From: Cupriavidus sp. WGlv3
GTDB taxonomy: Bacteria > Pseudomonadota > Gammaproteobacteria > Burkholderiales > Burkholderiaceae
Length of the DNA stretch: 60,946 nt
Assembly: GCF_023952475.1 (NCBI RefSeq)
Contig: NZ_JALHRX010000024.1
Span: 1 to 60,946 of the forward strand
Direction: 5' to 3'
The notes under the pieces were generated by a model. It saw nothing but the letters and a program-made list of their open reading frames with translations, made no database searches and was not told where the DNA came from. Shown one piece after another: positions 24,367 through 33,685 of the stretch. Every line of letters starts with the position of its first letter. The first letter of the stretch is position 1. The position numbers and the translations under genes are program-made.

Positions 24367-24837
24367 ATGAATCTGAACGCAACGTTTTTTGCGCAGATGG
24401 TCGTGTTCTTCATCCTGTGGTGGGTTGTTGCCAAATTCATTTGGCCGCCGCTGGTGAAGGCGCTCGACGAACGCGCAAAGAAGATCGCCGATGGCCTCGC
24501 CGCTGCCGAGAAGGGCAAGGCCGAGCTCGAACTCGCCAACAAGCGTGTGGACCAGGCCATGGCCGAAGCCCGCACCGAAGGCGCTCAACGTGTCGCTGAC
24601 GCCGAGAAGCGCGCCCAGCTGACGGCCGACGAGATCAAGCAGAACGCCCAGGCAGAAGCCGCACGCATCATTGCCCAGGCCAAGGCCGAAGCCGAACAGC
24701 AGGTTACCCGCGCGCGCGAAGAACTGCGCGACCAGGTCGCCGTGCTGGCCGTCAAGGGTGCCGAGCAGATCCTCAAGCGTGAAGTGAACGCGCAGGTCCA
24801 CAACGACCTGCTCAATCAACTCAAGGCTGAGCTCTAA
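24367..24837 (+). CDS. atpF: F1Fo ATP synthase subunit b
   Basis: A 156-residue peripheral-stalk subunit: one N-terminal membrane helix (FAQMVVFFILWWVVAKFIWPPL, in part) followed by a long Ala/Glu/Lys-rich coiled coil to the C terminus. Two copies form the stator that holds the F1 head. The ATG follows ACCGAAAGGAACACACC, a good ribosome-binding site. It ends two bases before atpH, so the two are coupled. Length is that of the E. coli subunit. Confidence 0.97.
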   Translation: MNLNATFFAQMVVFFILWWVVAKFIWPPLVKALDERAKKIADGLAAAEKGKAELELANKRVDQAMAEARTEGAQRVADAEKRAQLTADEIKQNAQAEAARIIAQAKAEAEQQVTRAREELRDQVAVLAVKGAEQILKREVNAQVHNDLLNQLKAEL

Positions 24838-24839
24838 TC

Positions 24840-25385
24840 ATGGCTGAAACCGCAACCATTGCCCGTCCCTACGCTGAGGCGCTGTTCCGCGTCGCCAGCG
24901 AATCGAGCGCAGGCAACCTGGGTGCATGGTCCGAGCTGGTGTCGGAAATGGGGCAGGTTGCCGCCAATCCCGACATGAAGGCGGTCGCCGACGATCCGAA
25001 CGTTCCCGGCGTCAAGCTGGCCGAACTGTTCCTGTCGGTGCTGAAGTCCCCGGTCAGCGACGAAGCGCGCCGCTTCGTGCAGCTGCTGGTGGATAACGGC
25101 CGCCTGTCGGTGATGCCCGACATCGCCGAACAGTTCCATGCGCTCAAGAACGCCCGCGAAGGCTCGTCCGACGTTGAAATCACCAGCGCCTTCCCGCTGG
25201 AAGATGGTCAGCTGAACGACCTCGTCGCCGCACTCGAACGCAAGTTCGGCCGCAAGCTGTACGCGCAGGTGGCGGTGGACCCGTCCCTGATCGGCGGCGT
25301 CAGCGTCAAGGTTGGCGACGAAGTGCTCGACACCTCCGTGCGTGCGCGCCTGGCAGCCATGCAAACCGCGCTGACCGCCGCCTGA
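24840..25385 (+). CDS. atpH: F1Fo ATP synthase subunit delta
   Basis: A 181-residue stator subunit linking the b dimer to the top of the alpha-beta hexamer. Begins ATIARPYAEALFRVASE, the family start, has KSPVSDEARRFVQLLVDNGR in the middle, and ends in the OSCP signature VDPSLIGGVSVKVGDEVLDTSVRARL. Start ATG is two bases past the atpF stop. Confidence 0.96.
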   Translation: MAETATIARPYAEALFRVASESSAGNLGAWSELVSEMGQVAANPDMKAVADDPNVPGVKLAELFLSVLKSPVSDEARRFVQLLVDNGRLSVMPDIAEQFHALKNAREGSSDVEITSAFPLEDGQLNDLVAALERKFGRKLYAQVAVDPSLIGGVSVKVGDEVLDTSVRARLAAMQTALTAA

Positions 25386-25423
25386 GCGGCCGTCCGGCGG
25401 ATTGAAGAATTAGGAGCATTGTG

Positions 25424-26965
<1,542 letters not shown>

Positions 26966-27039
26966 CCGCGTAATTCCACGACATCGTCGCCGCGCCTGGC
27001 TCACGCCGGCGCGGCGATGGTTCGGATGGAGAGGAAGAT

Positions 27040-27915
27040 ATGGCCGGAACGAAAGAGATTCGAACCAAGATCAAGAGCGTGCAGAACACGCGCAAGATCA
27101 CCAAGGCGATGGAGATGGTCGCCGCGTCCAAGATGCGCAAGGCGCAGGAGCGGATGCGCAACGCCCGTCCTTACGCCGAGAAGGTGCGCAACATTGCGGC
27201 GCACCTGGCTACGGCCAACCCCGAGTTCAAGCACCCGTTCATGCAGGAGCGCGACGTCAAGCGCGTCGGCATGATCGTGGTCACGACCGACAAGGGGCTG
27301 TGCGGCGGCCTGAACACGAACGTGTTGCGCTCGGTGACCAATGAGCTGAAGGCCCTGCAAGGCCGTGGCGTGGATGTGCAAGCCACCGCCATCGGCACCA
27401 AGGGCATGCAGTTCCTGGGCCGTATCGGCGCCAAGGTGGTTTCGCACGTGGTGCATCTCGGTGACACCCCGCATCTGGAAAAGCTGATCGGCGCGATCAA
27501 GGTCCAGCTCGACGCCTTCACCAATGGTGAAGTCGACGCGGTGTACGTGGCGTACACCAAGTTCATCAACACGATGAAGCAGGAACCGATGGTTGAGCAG
27601 CTGCTGCCGCTCGCCGCCGACAAGCTGTCGCAGACCGAAGAAGAGAAGCGCGCCTACTCGTGGGACTACATCTACGAGCCTGACGCCCAGACCGTCGTGG
27701 AAGAGCTGCTGGTCCGCTACGTCGAGGCGCTGGTGTACCAGGCCGTGGCCGAGAACATGGCGTCCGAGCAATCGGCGCGCATGGTGGCCATGAAGGCTGC
27801 GTCCGACAACGCCAAGAACGTGATCGGCGAACTGCAACTGGTCTACAACAAGACCCGTCAGGCCGCGATCACCAAGGAACTGTCGGAAATCGTCAGCGGT
27901 GCAGCTGCGGTCTAA
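27040..27915 (+). CDS. atpG: F1Fo ATP synthase subunit gamma
   Basis: A 291-residue rotor shaft. The N-terminal helix (TKEIRTKIKSVQNTRKITKAMEMVAASKM, in part) and C-terminal helix (MVAMKAASDNAKNVIGELQLVYNKTRQAAITKELSEI, in part) form the coiled coil inside the alpha-beta hexamer, and VTTDKGLCGGLNTN is the conserved Rossmann-like middle. GGAGAGGAAGAT precedes the ATG. Confidence 0.97.
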   Translation: MAGTKEIRTKIKSVQNTRKITKAMEMVAASKMRKAQERMRNARPYAEKVRNIAAHLATANPEFKHPFMQERDVKRVGMIVVTTDKGLCGGLNTNVLRSVTNELKALQGRGVDVQATAIGTKGMQFLGRIGAKVVSHVVHLGDTPHLEKLIGAIKVQLDAFTNGEVDAVYVAYTKFINTMKQEPMVEQLLPLAADKLSQTEEEKRAYSWDYIYEPDAQTVVEELLVRYVEALVYQAVAENMASEQSARMVAMKAASDNAKNVIGELQLVYNKTRQAAITKELSEIVSGAAAV

Positions 27916-27948
27916 GGCGTCACGAATTCAAGCTATCGGAGATACGAA

Positions 27949-29352
27949 ATGAGTATCGGAAATATTGTGCAGTGTATTGGCGCCGTGGTGGACATCGAGT
28001 TCCCCCGCGACGCAATGCCGAAGGTGTACGACGCGCTCGTGCTGGAAGAATCCAGCGATGCCTCGTTCGCCGAGAAGGGCCTGACCTTCGAAGTCCAGCA
28101 ACAGCTGGGCGACGGCGTGGTGCGTACCATTGCCCTGGGCTCGTCGGACGGCCTGCGCCGCGGCATGGCAGTGAAGAGCACCGGCGCCCCGATTTCGGTG
28201 CCGGTTGGCCACGGCACCCTGGGCCGCATCATGGACGTGCTGGGTCGCCCGATCGACGAAGCCGGCCCGATCGCCTCGGACGAACTGCGTGCGATTCACC
28301 AGAAGGCACCGAAGTTCGACGAACTGTCGCCTTCGGTTGACCTGCTCGAAACCGGCATCAAGGTGATCGACCTGGTCTGCCCGTTCGCCAAGGGCGGCAA
28401 GGTGGGCCTGTTCGGTGGCGCCGGCGTGGGCAAGACCGTCAACATGATGGAGCTCATCAACAACATCGCCAAGCAGCACAGCGGTCTGTCGGTGTTTGCC
28501 GGCGTGGGCGAGCGTACCCGTGAAGGGAACGACTTCTACCACGAAATGAAGGACTCCAACGTGCTCGACAAGGTGGCCATGGTGTTTGGCCAGATGAACG
28601 AGCCGCCGGGCAACCGTCTGCGCGTGGCGCTGACCGGCCTGACCATGGCCGAGCGCTTCCGCGACGAAGGCCGTGACATCCTGTTCTTCGTCGACAACAT
28701 CTACCGCTACACCCTGGCCGGTACCGAAGTGTCGGCACTGCTGGGCCGTATGCCCTCCGCCGTGGGCTACCAGCCGACGCTGGCTGAAGAAATGGGCAAG
28801 CTGCAGGAGCGTATTACGTCGACCAAGACCGGCTCGATCACCTCGATCCAGGCCGTGTACGTGCCTGCGGATGACTTGACCGACCCGTCGCCGGCCACGA
28901 CCTTCCTGCACCTGGACTCGACCGTGGTGCTGTCGCGTGACATCGCCGCGCTGGGTATCTACCCCGCCGTCGATCCGCTCGACTCGACCTCGCGCCAGCT
29001 GGACCCGCAAGTGGTCGGCACCGAGCACTACGAAGTCGCCCGCCGCGTGCAGCAGACCCTGCAGCGCTACAAGGAACTGCGCGACATCATCGCGATTCTG
29101 GGCATGGACGAACTGTCGCCGGAAGACAAGCTGGCCGTGAACCGCGCCCGCAAGATCCAGCGTTTCCTGTCGCAGCCGTTCCACGTGGCCGAAGTGTTCA
29201 CGGGCTCGCCGGGCAAGTACGTGCCGCTGAAGGAAACCATCCGCGGCTTCAAGATGCTGGTCGACGGCGAGTGCGATCACCTGCCCGAGCAGGCGTTCTA
29301 CATGGTCGGCTCGATCGACGAAGCCTTCGAGAAGGCCAAGAAGCTCCAGTAA
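27949..29352 (+). CDS. atpD: F1Fo ATP synthase subunit beta
   Basis: A 467-residue catalytic subunit. Walker A GGAGVGKTVNMMEL is near residues 150-163, the catalytic Glu follows in VGERTREGND, and Walker B is ILFFVDNIYRYT. In that segment Tyr replaces the more common Phe (DNIFRFT); such changes are seen in related species and do not touch the catalytic residues. The later signature PAVDPLDSTSR is present. CGGAGATACGAA before the ATG. The 96 bases after the stop hold two stable hairpins. Confidence 0.97.
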   Translation: MSIGNIVQCIGAVVDIEFPRDAMPKVYDALVLEESSDASFAEKGLTFEVQQQLGDGVVRTIALGSSDGLRRGMAVKSTGAPISVPVGHGTLGRIMDVLGRPIDEAGPIASDELRAIHQKAPKFDELSPSVDLLETGIKVIDLVCPFAKGGKVGLFGGAGVGKTVNMMELINNIAKQHSGLSVFAGVGERTREGNDFYHEMKDSNVLDKVAMVFGQMNEPPGNRLRVALTGLTMAERFRDEGRDILFFVDNIYRYTLAGTEVSALLGRMPSAVGYQPTLAEEMGKLQERITSTKTGSITSIQAVYVPADDLTDPSPATTFLHLDSTVVLSRDIAALGIYPAVDPLDSTSRQLDPQVVGTEHYEVARRVQQTLQRYKELRDIIAILGMDELSPEDKLAVNRARKIQRFLSQPFHVAEVFTGSPGKYVPLKETIRGFKMLVDGECDHLPEQAFYMVGSIDEAFEKAKKLQ

Positions 29353-29363
29353 GCCTTGCTTGT

Positions 29364-29411
29364 CGTTCCCGCGCCAGCGGGAGCGAAGGCGGGCCCGGTT
29401 CGGTCCGGGCC
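29364..29411 (+). promoter_or_regulatory. Tandem hairpins between atpD and atpC
   Basis: Two stems in the atpD-atpC gap: CGTTCCCGC / GCGGGAGCG with a four-base loop (29364-29385) and GGCCCGG / CCGGGCC with a six-base loop (29392-29411). No T tract follows either, so they are not simple terminators. They may slow ribosomes or decay and adjust epsilon relative to beta. Confidence 0.45.
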
Positions 29412-29448
29412 TGCCGCTTGAGCGAAGCGATTGGAGAAAGGATCAGAT

Positions 29449-29865
29449 ATGGCAACCATTCTTGTAGACGTCGTCAGCGCGGAAGCGTCGATCTTCTCCG
29501 GCCAGGCGAAGTTCGTGGCGCTGCCGGGCGAGTCGGGTGAGCTCGGCATCCTGCCGGGCCACACGCCGCTGATCACGCGCATCCAGCCGGGTGCGGTGCG
29601 CATCGAGAAGGAAGACGGCAGCGAAGAGTTCGTGTTCGTTGCCGGCGGCATTCTCGAAGTGCAGCCCAAGCACGTCACCGTGCTGGCCGACACCGCGATC
29701 CGCGGTGGCGACCTGGACGAAGCCAAGGCCCAGGAAGCCAAGCGTGCCGCCGAGGAGCTGATGCAGAACCAGAGCAGCGACCTCGACCTGGCCCGCGCCC
29801 AGAGCGAACTGGCCGTGGCCGCGGCGCAACTGGCAGCGATTGCCCGTCTGCGTCGGAAGAAGTAA
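29449..29865 (+). CDS. atpC: F1Fo ATP synthase subunit epsilon
   Basis: A 138-residue central-stalk subunit that can inhibit ATP hydrolysis. N-terminal beta-sandwich (ILVDVVSAEASIFSGQAKFVALPGESGELGILPGHTPL, in part) and C-terminal helical pair (DEAKAQEAKRAAEELMQNQ, LARAQSELAVAAAQLAAIARL). ATG at 29449 is chosen, with GGAGAAAGGATC upstream; a TTG at 29431 in the same frame overlaps that site and is unlikely. Last gene of the operon. Confidence 0.96.
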   Translation: MATILVDVVSAEASIFSGQAKFVALPGESGELGILPGHTPLITRIQPGAVRIEKEDGSEEFVFVAGGILEVQPKHVTVLADTAIRGGDLDEAKAQEAKRAAEELMQNQSSDLDLARAQSELAVAAAQLAAIARLRRKK

Positions 29866-29911
29866 GCATCGAGCGGGACTGTCGCATTGTTGTTTTTTCG
29901 TTGCGACATTT

Positions 29912-29941
29912 AAAAAAGGCAGCCGCGAGGCTGCCTTTTTT
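29912..29941. terminator. Bidirectional intrinsic terminator after atpC
   Basis: Stem of 13 bases, AAAAAAGGCAGCC / GGCTGCCTTTTTT, with a GCGA loop, giving a T tract on both strands. A weaker stem TGTCGCA (29880-29886) / TGCGACA (29902-29908) sits just before it. Ends the atp operon. Confidence 0.9.
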
Positions 29942-30579
29942 GTAAGCGCAGCGATATGCTTTTGCCGCGCCTGGACAAAAAAAAGCGCGCGGGCCGGGGA
30001 GGCTCCGCGCGGACGGGAAAATCCCTTCGAGGGGTCAATTCGAAGGAACGGGTTCGGTCCAGGTCGACAAGCAAGCGCACCGGATATCCAAATATCCGCA
30101 CACAGGCCGCAAAGGCCACGCGCTGCACGCTCTTCCTGGTGCTCCGGTCCAGCAAGCTTTACGCTGGATCGGAAAATCGGGTTACTGCCGGAAACGCTAC
30201 AAAAAGGCTTTCTTCAGCACGCCCCTTTAGTCTGCACGGCCATTTTCACCGGGGCGCCACGCCCGCCCCGCGGGTGTGTCAATGCATTGTGGGGGAAACT
30301 CCCGGGCATGGCAGTAACAAAATGTATCGGTTTGAAAGAAGTTGAAAGCCGGAGCGCTTAAAATCCGGCGTGATCGGCATATTTTCGCGCCTTGCCGTCA
30401 CGTTTTGCGCCGCCATGTGTTGCGGGATTATCTTTATATCCGTGATTTCAGTGTTCGTTTCCGCACCAAATCCTGCGTGACAATTGCGGTTACGATTCAC
30501 TGGCCGCCGGAGTTGCCTCCCCCGTTCGATGCAGCCCCGGCGGTCACCTGGTCACTCACCTCCACAGCCCGGAGACGCA
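29942..30579. other. 638-base gap between the atp operon and the CoA-binding protein gene
   Basis: The longest gene-free stretch in the window. Frames present here are short and lack family features. It contains several inverted repeats: CGGATAT / ATATCCG near 30080-30097; CCGGTCCAGC (30144-30153) / GCTGGATCGG (30163-30172), ten pairs with one G-U and a nine-base loop; GCCGGA (30348-30353) / TCCGGC (30364-30369). TTGAAA hexamers lie near 30332 and 30342. It may hold a small RNA or a complex promoter for the next gene; I cannot decide. Confidence 0.4.
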
Positions 30580-31020
30580 ATGCCGCCCGAGATGCAGCAA
30601 GCCATACAAGCCATGCTGGCGATGAAGACCGTAGCCGTGGTCGGCCTGTCCGACCGTCCGGCGCGGCCCAGCCATGAGGTCGCCGAATTCCTGCAAGGCC
30701 ACGGCTTCCGCATCGTGCCGGTCAATCCGCGCCATGCCGGCGAACGCATCCTGGGCGAGACCTGCCACGCCACGCTGCGCGAGGCCGCCGACGCTGCCGC
30801 GGCGGCCGGCGCCCCGATCGAATGGGTCGATATCTTCCGCCGCGCCGAGGAAACTCCCGGTGTGGTCGACGAAGCCATCGCCATCGGGGCGCGCGGGGTC
30901 TGGCTGCAGCTTGGCATCGTCAACGACCAGGCGGTGCGTCGCGCCACCGATGCCGGGTTGCTGGCGGTGCAGGACTGTTGCAGCAAGATCGAGCTGACGC
31001 GCCAGCTTGGCGGGGCCTGA
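30580..31020 (+). CDS. CoA-binding domain protein (YccU family)
   Basis: A 146-residue single-domain Rossmann protein of the CoA_binding_2/YccU type, probably cytosolic and of uncharacterised function. The nucleotide-binding strand-loop is KTVAVVGLSDRPARPSHEVAEFL (about 17-39), and RIVPVNPRHAGERILG and VDIFRRAEETPGVVDEAI are family segments; the C-terminal DCCSKIELTR carries a Cys pair. ATG at 30580 is chosen because GGAGA at 30571-30575 is correctly placed and the protein then begins as its homologs do. 47 bases upstream of an esterase gene on the same strand. Confidence 0.88.
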   Translation: MPPEMQQAIQAMLAMKTVAVVGLSDRPARPSHEVAEFLQGHGFRIVPVNPRHAGERILGETCHATLREAADAAAAAGAPIEWVDIFRRAEETPGVVDEAIAIGARGVWLQLGIVNDQAVRRATDAGLLAVQDCCSKIELTRQLGGA

Positions 31021-31067
31021 TCCCCGCCGTTTCTTTTTCCCTTCCGATTCCCCATCCGCCGCCGACC

Positions 31068-32018
31068 ATGGCCATCGATCCGCAACTGCTCGCCTACTAC
31101 CGCCGCCTGGCCGAACGCTATGCCACCGAGCCGGTGCCGGCCGACGTCCCGGCGCAGCGCGCCCGTTTCGCCGAGATTGCCGCCGCCTCGTTGCGGCCGG
31201 ATCCGGAGGGCGTTGTGGTGCAGCAGCTCGAAGTGGCGCTGGCCGGCCGCACACTGGGCGCACGGTTGTTCCGCCCTGCCGGCGTGGCCACGCCGCGGCT
31301 GCTGGTGTACTTCCACGGCGGCGGCTGGGTGATTGGCTCGACGCAGACGCACCACACCGTCGCGGCCTTGCTCGCGGCCGATACCGGGTGTGCCGTGGCC
31401 AGCGTCGATTACCGGCTGGCGCCCGAGCACGCCTTTCCGGCGCCTTGCGACGATGCCGCCGAAGCCGTGCTGTGGCTTGCCGGCCAGCGCCAGGCCCTGG
31501 GCCTGGCGTCCGATTCCCTGGCGGTGGCCGGCGACAGCGCCGGCGGCCACCTCGCGGCGCAGGCCGCGCAGCGGCTCAATGCCGGCGACACGGTGCGGGT
31601 CGATGCCCAGCTGCTGATCTATCCGGTCGCGGCGCCGGTGCTCAGCACCGAAAGCTATCGCGCCTTCGCCGATGGGCCGGGCCTCACGCGTGACGAGATG
31701 GCCTGGTTCTGGACCCAGTTCATCGGCGCCGAGGCGCTGGCGCAGGGCGCCGCCCACAGCGATCCGCGCGTGCACCTGATGGCCGCGGCGCCGGTGCGGC
31801 CGCCGGCGACCGTGCTGATGGTGGCGGCGCATGATGTGCTGCGCGACGACGGCCTGGCCTATGCCGACTTCCTGGTGCGCCACGATGCCCCGGTCATCAC
31901 CATCGAGGCCAGCGGCATGACCCACGGCTTCGCGCGGCTGCAGCCCGAGGCGGAGCGCGCACGGGAATGGATGCGCCGCGCCGCGTCGGCGTTCGCGGGG
32001 ATGATCGACGACGTCTGA
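31068..32018 (+). CDS. Alpha/beta hydrolase, HSL (hormone-sensitive lipase) family esterase
   Basis: A 316-residue carboxylesterase. The oxyanion-hole motif HGGGWVIG is near residues 83-90, the nucleophile elbow GDSAGG near 155-160 (Ser about 157), the acid in AHDVLRDDG and the catalytic His in GMTHGF near the end, so the triad is complete. No signal peptide, so cytosolic. The ATG at 31068 gives MAIDPQLLAYYRRLAE, the usual cap-helix start. It may be co-transcribed with the CoA-binding protein gene. Natural ester unknown. Confidence 0.9.
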   Translation: MAIDPQLLAYYRRLAERYATEPVPADVPAQRARFAEIAAASLRPDPEGVVVQQLEVALAGRTLGARLFRPAGVATPRLLVYFHGGGWVIGSTQTHHTVAALLAADTGCAVASVDYRLAPEHAFPAPCDDAAEAVLWLAGQRQALGLASDSLAVAGDSAGGHLAAQAAQRLNAGDTVRVDAQLLIYPVAAPVLSTESYRAFADGPGLTRDEMAWFWTQFIGAEALAQGAAHSDPRVHLMAAAPVRPPATVLMVAAHDVLRDDGLAYADFLVRHDAPVITIEASGMTHGFARLQPEAERAREWMRRAASAFAGMIDDV

Positions 32019-32070
32019 GCGGCATCCGCGCGCGGCCATCCCTTAGAATGGCGGTCTTACGAGGATGACC

Positions 32071-33162
32071 ATGACCGCACTGCAGAACGATACCTTCCTG
32101 CGCGCGCTGCGCCGCCAGCCGACCGACTACACGCCGCTGTGGCTGATGCGCCAGGCAGGCCGCTACCTGCCCGAGTACAACGCCACGCGCGCGCGCGCCG
32201 GCAGCTTCCTCGGGCTGGCCAAGAACCCGGCCTACGCCACCGAAGTGACACTGCAGCCGCTGGACCGCTATCCGCTCGACGCGGCCATCCTGTTCTCGGA
32301 CATCCTGACGGTGCCGGATGCGATGGGCCTGGGCCTGTCGTTCGCCCAGGGAGAAGGCCCGCGCTTTGCCCATCCGCTGCGCACCGAGGCCGACGTGCAG
32401 AAGCTGGCCGTGCCCGACATGGCATCGCTGCAGTACGTGTTTGACGCCGTGCGCGAGATCCGCCGCGCGCTGGTTCAGGACGGCCGCCAGCGCGTGCCGT
32501 TGATCGGCTTCTCGGGCAGCCCCTGGACGCTGGCCTGCTACATGGTGGAGGGCGGCGGCTCGGACGACTTCCGCACGGTCAAGGCGATGATGTACGGCCG
32601 GCCCGACCTGATGCACCGCATCCTGGACATCAATGCGCAGGCGGTCACGCGGTACCTGAACGCGCAGGTCGAGGCGGGCGCGCAGGCGGTGATGATTTTC
32701 GACACATGGGGCGGGGCGCTCGCCGACGGCATGTACCAGGCGTTCTCGCTGGCCTACATGCGCCGCGTGCTGGCCGGCCTGAAGCGCGAGCACGGCGGGC
32801 AGCAAGTGCCGGCGATCGTCTTCACCAAGGGCGGCGGCCTGTGGCTGGAAGCGCTGGCCGACACCGGCGCCGATGCCATCGGGCTGGACTGGACCGTCAA
32901 CCTGGCCGAAGCGCGCCGGCGCACCGGCGGCCGCGTGGCACTGCAGGGCAATATCGACCCGACCGTCCTGTTTGCGCCCGAGGCCGCGATCCGCGAGCAG
33001 GTGCGGGGCGTGCTGGGCAGCTTTGCCGCTGGCGGTGGCAGCGACGGCCATGTCTTCAACCTCGGCCACGGCATTTCTCAGTTCACGCCGCCGGAGAGCG
33101 TTTCGGTACTGGTCGACGAAGTGCACCGGCACAGCCGCCAACTGCGCGCAGCCGGGAAGTGA
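32071..33162 (+). CDS. hemE: Uroporphyrinogen decarboxylase
   Basis: A 363-residue cytosolic enzyme that removes four acetate carboxyls from uroporphyrinogen III to give coproporphyrinogen III. Signature 1 LWLMRQAGRYLPEY (about 25-38) with the substrate-binding Arg, conserved FSDILTVPDAMG with the catalytic Asp, and signature 2 GFSGSPWTLACYMVEG are all visible. Start: ATG at 32071 has GAGG at six bases; the ATG at 32065 has that element touching it and is disfavoured. The next haem step gene in this window, hemN, is 26 kb away. Confidence 0.96.
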   Translation: MTALQNDTFLRALRRQPTDYTPLWLMRQAGRYLPEYNATRARAGSFLGLAKNPAYATEVTLQPLDRYPLDAAILFSDILTVPDAMGLGLSFAQGEGPRFAHPLRTEADVQKLAVPDMASLQYVFDAVREIRRALVQDGRQRVPLIGFSGSPWTLACYMVEGGGSDDFRTVKAMMYGRPDLMHRILDINAQAVTRYLNAQVEAGAQAVMIFDTWGGALADGMYQAFSLAYMRRVLAGLKREHGGQQVPAIVFTKGGGLWLEALADTGADAIGLDWTVNLAEARRRTGGRVALQGNIDPTVLFAPEAAIREQVRGVLGSFAAGGGSDGHVFNLGHGISQFTPPESVSVLVDEVHRHSRQLRAAGK

Positions 33163-33331
33163 CGGGCGCGGTATGCAGGCCGGGGGGCCGGTTCGGCGCC
33201 GCCCCGCGCTGCAGCGTCCCGGCCGCGCCCGTACCCAGTGCTGCGCGAGCCGCGCGGCCGTACCGTGTCAAGTTAACTTTTTCGCCAGGAACCGCCAAAA
33301 AGGTGCACGGAGTTGATTGGCGGCCCTTGAC

Positions 33332-33340
33332 TTATGCACA
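33332..33340 (+). other. DnaA box (TTATGCACA)
   Basis: Matches the TTATNCACA consensus for DnaA binding. 170 bases from a perfect box in the same gap. Confidence 0.55.
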
Positions 33341-33510
33341 CCGATAGGTTTGCCGCAGTGCGGGACAGGGTTATTCCCTAACCTATCTGGGGGATGTTTG
33401 CAAGCCCTTGATTTTTAAGGCTTTGGAAGATTTGCAAAGCAGGGGTCGATGCCAGTGGATCCCTTGTTTCTCGGGCCTTCCGGGCCGGGCCAAGCGACTT
33501 TTCAACAAAG

Positions 33511-33519
33511 TTATCCACA
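33511..33519 (+). other. DnaA box (TTATCCACA, perfect)
   Basis: Exact R1-type DnaA box in the AT-rich part of the hemE-priA gap, about 170 bases before the likely priA start. Confidence 0.65.
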
Positions 33520-33685
33520 GGGGCGGTGGAATTAGTGGAAAACCAGTCATCTATCATCGACTTAGGGCCACATTTGAAGTTTTACTTTAAGTTGATGCTG
33601 CGCCGCACACCAACCCTTCGCCATGCCCTGGCAGGCCCTCAGTGGTCCGGCACCTGCCCCACGGCGATACACCTTCAAGTCGTGC

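Larger units (their letters stand above)
33163..33685. other. 523-base gap between hemE and priA
   Basis: No gene. An inverted repeat CCGCCAA (33292-33298) / TTGGCGG (33317-33323) is followed by a DnaA box at 33332-33340, an AT-rich stretch around 33400-33430, and a second, perfect DnaA box at 33511-33519. The last 100 bases are AT-rich and may hold the priA promoter. Confidence 0.5.

Noticed and set aside
28689..28720. Tyr in place of Phe in the AtpD Walker B region (DNIYRYT)
   Set aside because: Conservative change outside the catalytic residues; not a reason to doubt function.
33163..33685. Replication origin in the hemE-priA gap
   Set aside because: Only two DnaA boxes, no box cluster, no clear unwinding element and no dnaA nearby. 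Recorded as DnaA boxes only.
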